NCBI GenBank assembly: GCA_022419385.1
Contig: JAJUBI010000001.1
Location: forward strand, 4,030,001 to 4,094,000
Length of the DNA stretch: 64,000 nt
Direction of reading: 5' to 3'
DNA from: Paraconiothyrium sp. Pb-2020
Taxonomy: Eukaryota > Ascomycota > Dothideomycetes > Pleosporales > Didymosphaeriaceae
The notes under the pieces: model-generated
Database searches by the model: none
Seen by the model: only the letters and a program-made list of their open reading frames with translations
What the model was told of the DNA's origin: nothing
In this document: positions 33,237 through 44,932 of the stretch, piece by piece
How the letters are laid out: every line of letters starts with the position of its first letter
Numbering within the stretch: position 1 is the stretch's first letter
Made by a program: the position numbers and the translations under genes

Positions 33237-35508
33237 CTACTTGAAATGCCCCTGCTTACTCGCATCCGCACAAAGCAACTCCTTCTCCTCCCCTGCCGCA
33301 CTCGGAAAATCCTCCTCACTAGCCGCAGGCTCGATCTCCTGCCACGTAACACTAACCTCCAACCCAGGCGCCCCGTCCGTCCAGTTCGTAAGATCGGCAT
33401 TTTGCTGTCTCCATCAGCCCCTTTTCCCACCCACAGCTCCAGAAGGGCGGGAAGAGATGAAAAACATACCTTGACAACCCTCCACCTCAGATTACTCTTC
33501 AAGTAATTAGACACATCCCCCTCATCCATACTAAGCAACTCGCCACTCTTCGCCTTCGCCTCCAGCGCCGGCGTAAGCGGGATTATCGAGTGAGACAGCT
33601 CGGCCGCCGGGGCGCTCGCGCCGAAGATGCTCGTTGTGCCTACGAAGCCCGCGCTGTTGACCCAGTCGCCTACGCCTCCCGTCGGCGGCCCGAAGAAGGC
33701 GTAGATGGCGAGACTGCCTGGGTTGTTGAACTCGTGCACTTCGATGTTGAGCGTGTATTGTCGCTTGCCGGAGAAGTGCGGGGCGCCAGTCGTCGCGATG
33801 CCGCGCTTGAGCTGGGCGATGACCTGGTTCTGAGGGGACTGTAGAGGGGAAGCGTTGGGGCCGTAGAGGGCATTTACGCGTGCGATAAGGGATGTGGAGA
33901 CGCCGCGGGAGTTCAGCTTGGTAGTGGTAGTATTAGAGATGTCGATCAAATCGGGGTAGGTGTAGCCGAAGATAGTGTGGTCGCGGACGTCGTCTGACGT
34001 CCAGAAGTTCCCGCTGTCGTCTTTGTGGAATGGTTTGAGAGCTGTGTTTGATCAGTGCCAGGTGTAGATGGGGGTGATTGGGATGAGATACGTGTACTGC
34101 TGGTGACGTTGAAATTTGCAGGAGAGTAGAATGTAGGACTTGGGGTTGTGAAGTTTCCTACCCACTCATTTGGGTTCTGTGTCATGTTTGTAAGCGTGGC
34201 TATTCTATTTCCTCGATGATGTGGCGAAAGGGTATCGTACCAGAGCTTGCCACATAGCTAGCAGTCGATCGACATTACTGCCATTATCAGTATTAATAAA
34301 CTTATACTCCGCTCGCCACCTACCAATGGTGCAACCAAAATGATGGGTCGAACGCGGAATAAAAAAGCCAAGTCATCGATCCATCCTGACCAACTCCATC
34401 ATGGATCGTCCCATGGATACTCTCCATACTATCTCCCGGTATAAGTTTGGTACTCATGTTCAGGTACTCGTGCTGCATAGCGAGCAGATTGTAGACTCGC
34501 GCCTGCATGCTCGATCTGTTTTCCTGCAGTGACTGAGCGGCTTTGGTATTGTTGCTATGGGCGTTCTTGTCTGCTGTGGTCGGAGCCCGCACGGTCTCAG
34601 GGAATTCCTTCCAGCGTTCATCGCCTTCTGCTTCCTGCGAGGGATCAGCCCAATGACATATGCTTGCAACATCTGGTACGTACCCAGTCAGGTAGAGGAT
34701 GAAACTTGTACGAGTGTAGCGGGTTCGTTATCGTTACTGTGCCATTCGGCATGGTCACATTGACGGTTTGAGCCTGTACACTCGCAGGTAGTGTCCCTTC
34801 TTCTCCCGGGGGAATAGCGGCCCAGTCCCAATATGGAAGCCTCAACGAGGGCAGAGCCTTCGCGTACCGGTTCTTCAGCGCTCCATTCGAAAGCGCGGAT
34901 ACAGCTTCACGAGCGTTCAGGAACAAAATTTCCTCGAACAGCGCGAGAAAAGGTCGATGCCACGTAGGGAAGATGTTACTGTCATGTGTACAGTAGCCAG
35001 AGTAGCGGCTCCAGTAATAGTCATCGCCGTTAACACCATCCCACGGCACGAACGGGCGACCGTGTATTCCTACCATTAAAAGTTAGCCGTTGCTGACACT
35101 GCAGTCCATGGCCCCGGAATCGATATACTTTGTCATGCGTAAATGCATTCCTCGCGTAGACCATGACGACGATGTTGATCACAACAACTTACCAGCGATC
35201 TGAAAGTAGGAAAGCTTGTCGCTCTGATCAATAGATTGAAACCTCTGAAGCCCAAGCAGAAAGACGTTCCATTGATCTGGATTGTTCTTTTCTAGGTCGC
35301 GTATTTCGAGGCGTGGGTACACTGTACGGTCTCCCAACCCTGCGATTCCCAGTACGGAAAAGATGCCATCCTGACGTTTCGCAAAGTTGGAGATGTTTTC
35401 GACTTTATGCTCTCTTGGGATCGAGTCGGTAGATGCGAATATGCTCGAGGCAAAGAGACAAGTAAGGGATAAGAGAAGCGGTGCGAGAGGCAGGCGGAAA
35501 TTCGCCAT
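33237..35508 (-). CDS. secreted tyrosinase (type-3 copper oxidase)
   Basis: Oxidises monophenols and diphenols to quinones, typically for melanin. Seven exons (35508-35193, 35069-34684, 34634-34324, 34277-34241, 34176-34098, 34041-33470, 33404-33237) give 622 aa, all phases consistent. Signal peptide at residues 1-25 (LAPLLLSLTCLFASSIFA). CuA ligands H108 (AGIHGRP), H134 (YCTH) and H143 (TWHRPF); the Cys at 132 two residues before H134 fits the Cys-X-His thioether of fungal tyrosinases. CuB ligands H308 and H312 (IHGTIH) and H336 (WLHHCNVDRL). A C-terminal region after FGYTYPD carries the conserved pro-domain-like beta-rich part. The extracellular location follows from the signal peptide. No neighbouring melanin genes are visible. 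Confidence 0.92.
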
Positions 35509-37224
35509 AACGAGAAAATATGAACGTGAAGGAGCTCTCTTGATGTACTCAAGTACCCAAGATTCGAGCGACAGACAACTGCGAAGTCTGAAGGACTGCA
35601 CTTTGAGCAGGCGAGTAGAAGCAAAAGTACCTGCGCAGCACTGGAAACACAACATACGTAGAAATGCAGGAACGTGCGGTGACGAAATCAAACGTCGCCG
35701 CCGTGCCCTCACACAGCTGATCCGGGCATGCGATCCAGCGTACACAGCCTCGCCGATATCCGAGATAGGTCAACGAACCGTTATTACGTTCTCAGCTTGC
35801 CTCGTGGGGAAAAGCTTGTTTCTAACAGCGTTGGCCGGCCCGTCCATATGAGAGTCTTTGTATACCAAATCGGGCGTAAAGCTTTGGAAGGACTCACCGA
35901 ATGCCTGCTTAGGGAACCTGTTGACGTGAATGTAGTCGCTCCTGGAAAGGTATGTCTGACTGTGATTGATAAGACGATTGCAAATGCGAAACTACCCTGG
36001 GATGCGAAGCCTTGCCCATCGTCCTGGGAAGCCATGCTCCAGCATGTGGTGGACCAAACGGCATGCGCAGCGTGCTCTTCCACGAGAACGGCGGTGTATC
36101 GGTGCGCGATCGAGCAAAAGACGAGTGTAGAGTAGCTCGGTTGTAACAACATTGAATGGTGCCGAAGCAATGGTCATAGGGACATGTCGTGCGACCATCA
36201 AGCTAGCACTGGGCAGCTGCAATGAACGGCTGGACCGACCGAACGTTGAGCTTTCAGCTGACCCCGATGCGATGTTAGAAGATGCTTCTTCGTCATTCCA
36301 TTCCAGTCGCTATGGGTATCAGCTCAAACGCATCAATGTTCCTCTTCCCTTCCGTTTCTCGTTTGTACCCAATTTCTACCGTTTCACAACCGCGCTTCCG
36401 ACTGGCAAGCGCTAAAACTCAATCCATCTGCAGATTACGCTGCAAGACTACTCGAGGAATGTAACCCTCCAGACGGGTGACACTTGACAGGGGCGCTGAA
36501 AACAAGCGTTGTTGTGCTACTTCTGAGTAACGGTTATCACACGTGTGTGCCCATTGTAATCTCCCTGAGACGACATGCAAGGGCTTTGTGGCGACAGTAA
36601 TAGCAGTCCATTGGAGAAACGAGGCAACATTGAGACGCCGAGAATCAAGTACTCTTGACTTACGGAAATAGCACTTCAGTTCAACTATCACGGTCAGCAT
36701 TCGCACAATGTCAGGAAGCGGATGCTTCATCCAGCCGAGCGCAGCGGTCTTGCTCTAGCGTGCCATGTCGATATGGCACGCACCAATGAACAACAGAGAT
36801 GAGATGAAGATAATAATGTGAATAACTGGAAGGCAAATTTCGCCAATAACCCGCAATAGTGGGTATTTATCTCGTGACCAAGACAACTATCTTCCAGCCT
36901 CGAGCATCAACGCCCAAACGCCAGATTGAAACCTACTACAGCCTAGCGTACGGAGTTGAAATGTATCATCTGTTTAAGATCGATACAGTTCGTGGATTTG
37001 CCGGAACGGCGGTCCGAACCGTGAGAGAACACAATCGAAGCTTGATCATCTGATGCGCTCAACATGAATCGCCGTCTCAACCTTCTCTTACAACGCCGTC
37101 GAATCGCTTGCGCCACTGTTTGGTTCAATACACGGATTTTATAAGAAATTTCTCAGAGCCAGGGTTGGGTAGGCGTGGAATGGTAGCGCTCGTGTCGTGG
37201 GGGCCCTTGATGATCGGATGCATT
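35509..37224. other. gene-poor interval, 1.7 kb
   Basis: No ORF on either strand shows convincing coding bias or motif. It contains an inverted repeat at 36759-36780 (CGTGCCAT, 6-base spacer, ATGGCACG). The part near 35509 is the tyrosinase promoter. Confidence 0.4.
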
Positions 37225-39369
37225 CTACGCATTCTGGTCTTCGCCCGTATCGCCATGATGCATCTCTGTTCCATGGAACGCGTCGCCAAATGCTGAGTCA
37301 TCGACCAGATCGAGTCCCATGTTATCGTCACCCACGTTCGTGTAGTCCGCTAGCGCATCTCCGGCGGTGTCCAGATTGTCGAAACTGCCGAAATCCGCAG
37401 TATCAAACATGCCTCCGACTTCTGCGTCAACGTTAGAGGTCAGTGCACTAGCGTCCGCTGGAGCATCGTTGCTGGTAGGAGGCTGTGCATTGTTAGCTCC
37501 CGATTGCTGCGCATGGCCTTGGTTCTCTACCATGACCCATTCTGCATCTCCCTTGCCGTCATTGTTGGCCATCCCAGACATCTCGACGTCAAGATCGAGC
37601 AGGTCGTTTGCAGCATTCGATGGGTCAAGGTTAGCAGCATGATCGCCAGATGGGTTTTGGGCTGTATCGCCAGCAGCAGCGCTAGGAGTAGCCACAGCTG
37701 ATTGCGCTTGGCTCTGAGGTTGAGACAGCGGCGGAAGGGATATATTCCCGATCGGAGTTCCCAACGAGCCAGAGCCGAAGTCTAGAAGGCTGGTACCGTT
37801 ATTGTCGCCTTCAGCGTTTCCATCTTGTGCAGAACCGTTCGATCCTCCGTTCGCATTCGATGGCGTTGAACCGTTGCCATTGACTTGTACTTTCGCAGGT
37901 GATGGCTGTTGTGCCTCGATAAAGCCACCCTTCTCTACGCAGACTACTAGCTTCTTCGTATCAAATTGTACTCCAAGCGATTCTTCGAGATCTGAAACCA
38001 CGGCATCGGAGGGGTCCGGACTATCGCCATCAGTATTGGACGTAAGTGGCGAATCACGTAATCGGCGTTCGGCTTTGATGTAGGTGCGTGAGCGTTTCAA
38101 TGCTGCCATTTTGTTGGCGTGTGCGGACTTCAACCTCTCGATTTCAGCCTTCTCCTTGGTCTCATATTCAGAAACCCGTTTCTCAAATTCCTTAAGCTTT
38201 TCTGGCGTCAAATGTGAATAGCTTTTGATCTTCCCGCCGTAGTCAGCGTTTAGATCTCCGTTCTTGTCTATGGGCGCATCTCCTGTTGCGGCGTCGAGAA
38301 TATCCGCCGTCAGTGGGGCGAGCTCGCCCATTAGACCAATTCCTAGATCGATGGGCTTGATTTTGGGAAACGCATGTGGTGATGAAAATATCTCTTCCAT
38401 CCATTCGTGATGCTGCTTGTACCTGGACAGGCTGATATCTCGAGGTGTCATGAAATCGAAGGTATCCTGCGTCGCATTCTCTTCCTCGTCGAACAGTGCA
38501 TCACCGGGTGCGGCTCCAGCTGCTCCGGGGCGTGGAGGCTGCGCCGTTCGCATTCTCTTAGCCGGAGGTTGTTGTTGACCATATTGAAGCCTATTTGTCA
38601 TGGGATTCGCGCCAAATGGTGCTGGCTGTGTCCGAGCACCAGGCGGTGCGAATTCGACCTTGGGGAAGTTTGCGGTATCGCCGAGCATGAACTCTTTGCG
38701 GATCAATTGACCAGCCTGTTGCAGTTGTCCACGCGTAGCTAATTGTTGTTGTATCTCCCTTGTCATGGGTATATTCTGGGCGGGTATTCTCATGTTGGGC
38801 TCCGCCATACTGTAGTGAACCAGCCACAACTTGTCATCGAATGAGCGGGGTCCACTGGTAATCCTGTAGCGAAATCGCGCATGGGCTGCAAACGGCTCGT
38901 GTGGGTAAAAGAAACCGCTCTTGTGGACCAACACTTGGAGTTGCTGCGGCACGTTAGTGTCTTATACGGCTCCTTTAGCTTGCGGATACCTACGAAGCCA
39001 TTCAAGTTCATTTCGTACGACAGCTCGGCATCGGCCCATATCAATCCATCAGATGCAAAATGCGTTCCCATGCGAGGGGGCTGCCACATGAGCAGAGCGG
39101 TGCCGTCTGGCGGCGGTTGCGCAAAGAAGGTCCACGCAACGGGCGCAGCATTTCGGGTGATCTCAGGTGCTTTTGTGAGGAAGTCTAGCGCTTGCTGAGG
39201 CTGCAATGACGGGATAGTTGGGAATCGGTACGAAGAGACCAAGTGTATGTGGGGAAGCTGTAGGGTTAGCTACATGGCGCAATCGAGGCATGGGCGTGCT
39301 CACCAGTTGGTTCGGCACCTGTCCGCTGGGGTCTGCCGGAACATTGTAGGCTTGATTCATGCCGTACAT
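37225..39369 (-). CDS. SWI/SNF and RSC complex subunit Ssr4-like (DUF1750)
   Basis: A fungal chromatin-remodelling subunit of the DUF1750 family (Ssr4 in fission yeast). Exons 39369-39304, 39257-38994 and 38943-37225, both introns phase 0, 682 aa. The conserved N-terminal domain spans residues about 23-165: LPHIHLVSSYRFPTIP, PVAWTFFAQPPPDGT, LLMWQPPRMGTHFASDG, and HKSGFFYPHEPFAAHARFRY. A Gln/Pro-rich linker, a second conserved block (MTPRDISLSRYKQHHEWMEE), a coiled coil rich in Lys/Glu near residues 370-410, and a long acidic Asn/Gly/Asp-rich disordered tail follow. Nuclear. Intact and in normal codon usage. Confidence 0.88.
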
Positions 39370-39997
39370 GGTGAGTGAGATTCAGGCGACAACAACGCCG
39401 CGTCAAGTGGGTGTTGGCGGGCGGGCGTTGGGTTGGCGCGACGTTGGTGAATGTCTTGGACAATTCAGTCGCGTTCGCATCGATCGCGCTTGCGCGAGTC
39501 TCAACGCCCGGGCCAAGCCTTATCACGTGAAACCTTGGAACCTTGGAACCTTAGAACCATCCACGGTTCCATGACCATGAATTTGGAATGGGCCTAGTCG
39601 ACAGTGGTAAAGCGTCACGATTCCATGACTACCAATCATTTCAGACATTGCACGTTATGAGGTATTAAGCAATTCATATTACATTGCTCCATTGTAAGGA
39701 GCTACTTTGGGCGAGCCTTCACTGCCTACATAATGGCAGACTGTTGCAAGTCAAAAGCCTCAGGCTTCATGTAAATTAGTACATGTGAGGAAAAAGCCGC
39801 AAGTACTCATGCTTCTTGAGTCCTACCGCAATCCATGCACAAGAGCCTGCTCAGTCTCGAAATGGCACAATGACGGTCTCGGAAAGAAACATCAGTACCT
39901 TCAATATCCAACCACATCTTCTTTTCCTCATGCAATCAACTATTGCCGACATGCGATCTTGGACGAATTGGTCCACATACATGCCTACCAACTTTCT
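39370..39997. other. intergenic
   Basis: Promoter of the Ssr4-like gene and 3' end of the RRM gene. Nothing else recognised. Confidence 0.4.
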
Positions 39998-40957
39998 TCA
40001 GCCAAGCATCCTGGGCCCATTGTTCTTGCCCTTCTTCTGAATCCCGGCACTCATGAGCTGACCAGTGAAGGTCGGTTTAGGCTCATTCTGCTGTTGCTTC
40101 TTGTTGTTCTTATTGTTGCGATTCTTCCCATGCTTCCCATGTTTGTCATCGCGCTTGGTGGTGGCCTTGACTTCGGAGACAGCGCGCTTGATGAGAACGG
40201 GGTGACTCCCAATGTACTTCCCCTGCATTTCTTTGGCAGCACGAAAGTAATCGTCGGTGTTTGCAAAGCTTACGAAACCGTAGCTCTTGCTCTTCGTGGT
40301 GCGCTTGTCTCGAACTACATGCGCCTTTGACACGGACGGGTACTTTGAAAAGGCCTTGAGGAGCGAATCGTCGGTGACCTCGCCGGCCAAATTGCCGATG
40401 AAGAGACGCGGGTGTAGGGGGTCCCATTCGAGGAGCGACGGGTCTTCCCAAGTCTTTCCACCACCCTCTCGGATGACCGTCTTCTGCTTGCCGGTACCAC
40501 CTGAGCCAGCTTCACTGTCTGGTGCTGAGCTTGCCTCGACGCGGGCAGCAGCTGTAGTACTGGCAGGCTTCTTGGCGTTATCGTCCCGTGTGTATGCGCT
40601 GTTCCATTCAGCCATGCGCGCCTCCTCTTCTGGGTCGTAGTTGCTCCGGAACTGGCTCACTGCTGGCGGAGCAGCGTACGCTGCCGCTGGTGCTTGCGCG
40701 CCATAGGCTTGATAGGGATTGTAGTAAGTATTATTGGACGGATAAGCTGTAGCTTGGTAAGGGGCGCTCACAGTCGACTGAGGGTACATGGTCGAAGGCG
40801 TGGGCGCCTGCGAAGGAGGGGCCTGGGCAACGAAGCCAGCATAGGCAGGCGGATTGCGCCCGGCGGTGTTGCTCCTCGAAGGCGGCGCAGAGTATGTCGA
40901 CGGCGGCGGGCGCGCAGGCAGCGACGGGTGCGGCTGCAGATTGTCTCTGTTGCTCAT
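39998..40957 (-). CDS. RRM protein, RBM42-like
   Basis: An intact single-exon RNA-binding protein of 319 aa. The first 105 residues are Pro/Ala/Tyr-rich and disordered. One RRM occupies residues about 183-260 with RNP2 LFIGNL (185-190) and RNP1 KSYGFVSF (224-231). The tail is Lys/Asn/Gln-rich and basic (KHGKHGKNRNNKNNKK). Domain position, single C-terminal RRM and the PRLFIGNLAGEVTDD lead-in match RBM42-type proteins, which associate with splicing and hnRNP complexes; the role in this fungus is inferred. Divergent from the 6PGD gene with an 883-bp shared upstream region. Confidence 0.85.
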   Translation of the reverse strand: MSNRDNLQPHPSLPARPPPSTYSAPPSRSNTAGRNPPAYAGFVAQAPPSQAPTPSTMYPQSTVSAPYQATAYPSNNTYYNPYQAYGAQAPAAAYAAPPAVSQFRSNYDPEEEARMAEWNSAYTRDDNAKKPASTTAAARVEASSAPDSEAGSGGTGKQKTVIREGGGKTWEDPSLLEWDPLHPRLFIGNLAGEVTDDSLLKAFSKYPSVSKAHVVRDKRTTKSKSYGFVSFANTDDYFRAAKEMQGKYIGSHPVLIKRAVSEVKATTKRDDKHGKHGKNRNNKNNKKQQQNEPKPTFTGQLMSAGIQKKGKNNGPRMLG

Positions 40958-41840
40958 GGTGAGGCTGCGGTTAGACTACGAGCAAATCTCTGGTCGTCGT
41001 GTTTGCGCGCGGCCGCGTCGAGGCGCGAAGTGACGTCGGCGCGTGTGGAACGGTGCTAGGCGCGGTGGGAGAGGCTCGTGATGCTGCAGAGTATGACTTG
41101 CAGTTCGGCCGCGGGGGAGATGCCGGTCCTGTGGAAGCAAAGCGTGCAAATGCCGCACCGGTGTATGGCCTGCCTCAGTCGATGCTGACGGAGCAAATGC
41201 CAAGACTTCCCGGAAGCAGCGCGGTCGGCCTTTGAAAGCAAGGTGTGTGGATCTGCGGGCCGAAGCAGCTTATTGTTGCAATGTGATAATCTGTTGGGCG
41301 CGGAATCGATTCAATCGAGCGTGGCCACCGGCCGTCGGAGAATAAAGTGGCGCATGCACGGCACGTGATCGGCCAAAACCATGTCAAGGATGATGGAAGG
41401 AGGGGCAGCTCGGGCTATTGCTGGCGCAGTGTTTTGCACCTGCGGTCTCCGCGGCCACGTCGGAGGAGCTGCTCCCATGCAGAAAAGCGCGTCAGATAGA
41501 TATGGAAAAATGTAATCTTGAGCTAAAAGTCCGCCGTTACCGCGGCCGCAGCGCCTGCGTGGGATAGAAAGCGCCTGTAGGGGTTGGTATGGTAATTACG
41601 GATGCAAGCAGTGCCCCGCCCAACATTGGCCCACGCTACCAGACAGTCTCCAAACTCTTCCGGTGCCAACGCGAACAAAACTCCTACTTATCTGCTGCCT
41701 CCCCACTTCCTGCACTCTTCACCTCACTTTCTCATCCCACTCCCCATTGCTTCACAGCTTGCGCGCCCGGTCGCCGCAGAGATACCCCGCCATCCGCGCT
41801 ACCTTGCCAACGTCGGCCCCGCTGCTCAACACCATCCACC
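40958..41840. promoter_or_regulatory. divergent intergenic region RRM gene / 6PGD
   Basis: 883 bp between two start codons. The 41640-41840 part is C/T-rich leader of the 6PGD gene. ORFs on both strands lack coding bias. Confidence 0.45.
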
Positions 41841-43704
41841 ATGTCTACTGAAGCCGTCGGTGACTTCGGCCTCATCGGCCTGGCCGTGAGTCCCTCAAGA
41901 CGATACTGAGCTGCGCTCTATGCCTGGCAGTTTCTTACACAATGGACAGGTTATGGGCCAGAACTTGATTCTCAATGCGTAAGCCGTCACTGACTCCACC
42001 CATGGTTTTATAAGCATCACAGCTAACTCCGCGCAGCGCCGATCACGGATTCACCGTACGCAATTCGTCCCCCATGCTCCTACCTCATGTGCTAACACGC
42101 TGCTGCGGTTGTAGCATTCAACCGAACGTAAGGAAGGCGCATGCCACCAACGGACAACGAGGCTAACCAATCCGACAGCGTAGCAAGGTCGACCGATTCT
42201 TGAACGATGGTATGACCATTCCACATCTTTCCATGCGGTTTGAAGCTAATGCGCCGCAGAGGCCAAGGGCAAGTCCATTGTCGGCGCCCACTCCATCAAG
42301 GAGTTTGTCTCGAAGCTTAAGAAGCCCCGCCGCATGATGATGCTCGTCATGGCCGGAAAGCCCGTCGACGACTTCATCGAGCTCTCCTCAACGAGGGCGG
42401 CGTAGAAGAGGGCGACATCATCATTGATGGTGGTAACTCGCACTACCCCGACACCAACCGCCGAACACAGTACCTCGCCCAGAAGGGCATCCGCTTCGTC
42501 GGGACCGGAGTGTCCGGAGGAGAGGAGGGCGCCCGTTATGGCCCCAGTATCATGCCTGGTGGTAACGAGGAGGCCTGGCCCTACATCAAGGACGTCCTTC
42601 AGTCCATCTCGGCCAAGTCTGACGGCGAGGCCTGCTGCCAATGGGTTGGTGACGAGGGTGCCGGTCACTACGTCAAGATGGTGCACAACGGTATCGAGTA
42701 CGGTGACATGCAGTTGATCTGCGAAGTGAGTGGATTACCAGCTACCAATGGTTCAGTGCAACATCTGACAATGGCAGGCATACGATATCATGAAGCGTGG
42801 TCTCGGAATGAAGGACAACGAGATCGGTGACGTTTTGACCAAGTGGAACAAGGGTGTGCTAGACTCTTTCCTCATTGAGATCACCCGCGACATCATGTAC
42901 AAGAACGACGAGGCCGACGGCGTGCCCATTGTTGAGAAGATCCTCGACTCTGCTGGCCAGAAGGGTACCGGCAAGTGGACTGCCATCAACGCTCTCGACC
43001 TCGGCATGCCAGTCACCTTGATCGGCGAGGCTGTCTTTGCTCGTTGCCTTTCCTCGCTCAAGGCTGAGCGTGGCCGTGCTGCTGGCCTCCTTGACGGACC
43101 CACCCCCAGCTTCAGCGGCGACAGGCAGCAGTTCATCGACAACCTCGAGCAGGCTCTGTACGCTTCTAAGATCATCTCCTACGCCCAGGGTTTCATGTTG
43201 ATCCAGAACGCCGCCAAGGAGTACGGCTGGAAGCTCAACAAGCCCGAGATTGCGCTCATGTGGCGTGGTGGCTGCATTATCCGCTCCGTCTTCTTGAAGG
43301 ACATCACCAAGGCGTCAGTATAAGTCTCCCGGTTTCTCAAATTTCCACTGACAATCCTCTAGCTACCGTGCCAACCCCGACCTCGAGAACCTGCTCTTCG
43401 ACGACTTCTTCAACAAGGCTATTCACAAGGCGCAGTCCGGCTGGAGAGACGTCGTCTCCAAGGGAGCTCTCTGGGGCATCCCCACCCCCGCTTTCAGCAC
43501 CGCTCTGTCCTTCTACGACGGCTACCGAGCCAAGGATCTCCCCGCCAACCTCCTCCAGGCCCAGCGCGACTACTTCGGTGCCCACACTTTCCGCATCAAG
43601 CCCGAGTACGCCAGCGAGACGTACCCCGAGGGCAAGGACATCCACGTCAACTGGACCGGCAGGGGAGGTAATGTAATGTGTCTGCTTCGACATACAACGC
43701 GTAA
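41841..43704 (+). CDS. GND1: 6-phosphogluconate dehydrogenase, frame broken in places
   Basis: The oxidative pentose-phosphate enzyme making ribulose-5-phosphate, CO2 and NADPH. Exons: 41841-41885, 41950-41978, 42037-42055, a short exon ending about 42127, 42179-42209, 42260-42725, 42778-43313 and 43363-43704. Seen: GLIGLAVMGQNL (Rossmann), GVSGGEEGARYGPS, the catalytic region WVGDEGAGHYVKMVHNGIEY, and ALMWRGGCIIRSVFL. Frame problems: the acceptor before AFNRT appears to lack a base; one base is missing in the AFNRT-V-SKVD codons near 42181; one base is missing near 42383 (FIEL then LLNEGG); and a duplicated AATGT near 43675 separates GRGGNV from SASTYNA and the stop 43702-43704. Amino acids are otherwise perfectly family-like. 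Cytosolic. Confidence 0.9.
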
Positions 43705-43904
43705 GCAACGACAACGAAACTGTATGTTAGATAGACTGGGACCCAATGCAGGCTGTCATGCTCTGTCGTTGGGCAACAGCATACGGATCGCATGCAAAAT
43801 AGTATGAAAGATATAAATCAAATCATGAACGATAAATTGATACTGAAAACTACATGCCTGGTGGTCGGTACTTGCCCGCCCGCATATGCTGTGCTTTCTT
43901 CAAG

Positions 43905-44117
43905 TTAATTTAAACAACTTGCAAAATCCTCTCCGTCCGCATGTTGCGAGGCACACACCAGTATTGTATGCATACACTCTTTATTTTCGCAGATTAGACG
44001 GTGGCCTTTTTGGACGAAACCCCTCCCAGCAGCTTTGCATTGGCAGCAGTTGCTCATGAGGGTGCCTTTTGGCGTGGCGTGGTTCACCAGGGGTTCGATG
44101 TCGGTGTAGGCGACCAT
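43905..44117 (-). CDS. small Cys-rich zinc-ribbon-like protein, copy 1
   Basis: An intact single-exon protein of 70 aa. Cysteines form knuckle-like pairs: C24, C25 and C27 (SNCCQCK) and C43/C48 with H50 (CENKECMH), then C55, H59 and a terminal C68. No signal peptide, so probably intracellular and possibly metal-binding. It is clearly homologous to the next gene (same length, same Cys/His order, shared PKG and MSxCCQCKA). A TATA-like box on the minus strand lies about 100 bp upstream. No function known to me. Confidence 0.72.
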   Translation of the reverse strand: MVAYTDIEPLVNHATPKGTLMSNCCQCKAAGRGFVQKGHRLICENKECMHTILVCASQHADGEDFASCLN

Positions 44118-44557
44118 GGTTCGTTGTAGATGCTTTGTTGCTTCGTTGCTTCGTTATTAGTTTCTGAGTTTCTTCGTTATTGTGCTGTGGAGTGCATGTT
44201 CCGTGGGCAGAAGGGGGTCTATATACCATATGGTAGGTACTGCTGTGGTGTGCTGTAGGACTGAGTGTCTCTCTGTGACTACAGAGTCCTAGGAGCATGG
44301 TCTAACGAATACAGCGAACGTAACGGTGGCTATGGAATAAATTTGACGAAGGAAGATCAAGATGTCACCGCATAACACACTACAGGAAGGCCAACACTCG
44401 CCGAACAAGTTGAATTATGAACGCAGATTGGTATTCAAAAACTACATGCCGTGTGTACGTCGGTACTTGCCCGCCCCACGCTATCATTCATCTTGGCCAC
44501 ATCTCCACGAGCCTACCCTTTGCCCACAAATCACCATACTTATGTTGATGTGTGAAC
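44118..44557. repeat. duplicated flank between the Cys-rich copies
   Basis: Holds the promoter of copy 1 and, from about 44333, sequence resembling the upstream flank at 45041-45117 (GAAGGCCAACA, AAGGAAGA), plus 3' flank of copy 2 (44418-44476) resembling 43825-43878 (AAAACTACATGCC, TCGGTACTTGCCCGCCC). These show a segmental tandem duplication of about 600-700 bp. Confidence 0.65.
44215..44226 (-). promoter_or_regulatory. TATA-like box, copy 1
   Basis: Minus-strand GTATATAGACCC about 100 bp before the start of the first Cys-rich gene. The same motif with similar flanks recurs before copy 2, supporting a real, co-duplicated promoter element. Confidence 0.6.
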
Positions 44558-44776
44558 TCATTCCGATGCGATTTGCTTGCATCCAACATCGTCGGGAGCG
44601 CCGTCATGGTTCATAGCACAGATAGAGATCGTATGGTCACAGACAGGGCACCTTGGCATATGTCCATCGAACCAGCGAGGCTGTCCGTTAGCCTTGCATT
44701 GGCAGCAATAGCTCATGGGACTGCCCTTCGGCTTAGAGTTGTTGACTGGGGCTTCGACGTTGCTATAGGCGGCCAT
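44558..44776 (-). CDS. small Cys-rich zinc-ribbon-like protein, copy 2
   Basis: An intact 72-aa protein, paralogue of the gene just downstream. Cys pattern C24, C25, C27 (SYCCQCK), C43-x2-C46-x-H48 (CPVCDH), C53, H57, C66. The second knuckle has the classic CxxC spacing, whereas copy 1 has two extra residues there; copy 2 may therefore be the better metal-binder. An aromatic Trp (GQPRWFDG) is present only here. No signal peptide. TATA-like element at 44921-44932. Function unknown. Confidence 0.72.
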   Translation of the reverse strand: MAAYSNVEAPVNNSKPKGSPMSYCCQCKANGQPRWFDGHMPRCPVCDHTISICAMNHDGAPDDVGCKQIASE

Positions 44777-44920
44777 GGTGTGTTGTAATGTTGATAGATT
44801 GGTTCGTTGTAGATGTTTGAATGGTTGAAGCTTGGATATTGGATGATTTCTTGCTTTCTTACTTTGAAGTTTGGCTGTTGGCTTCTGAGTTGTGCTGTGC
44901 TACGTTTCAGTGGGCTGAAG

Positions 44921-44932
44921 GGGTCTATATAC
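44921..44932 (-). promoter_or_regulatory. TATA-like box, copy 2
   Basis: Minus-strand GTATATAGACCC, about 145 bp before the start of copy 2, matching the element before copy 1. Confidence 0.6.

Noticed and set aside
35728..36222. Overlapping ORFs of 76-135 codons on both strands upstream of the tyrosinase
   Set aside because: No motifs, no codon bias, and no frame is favoured.
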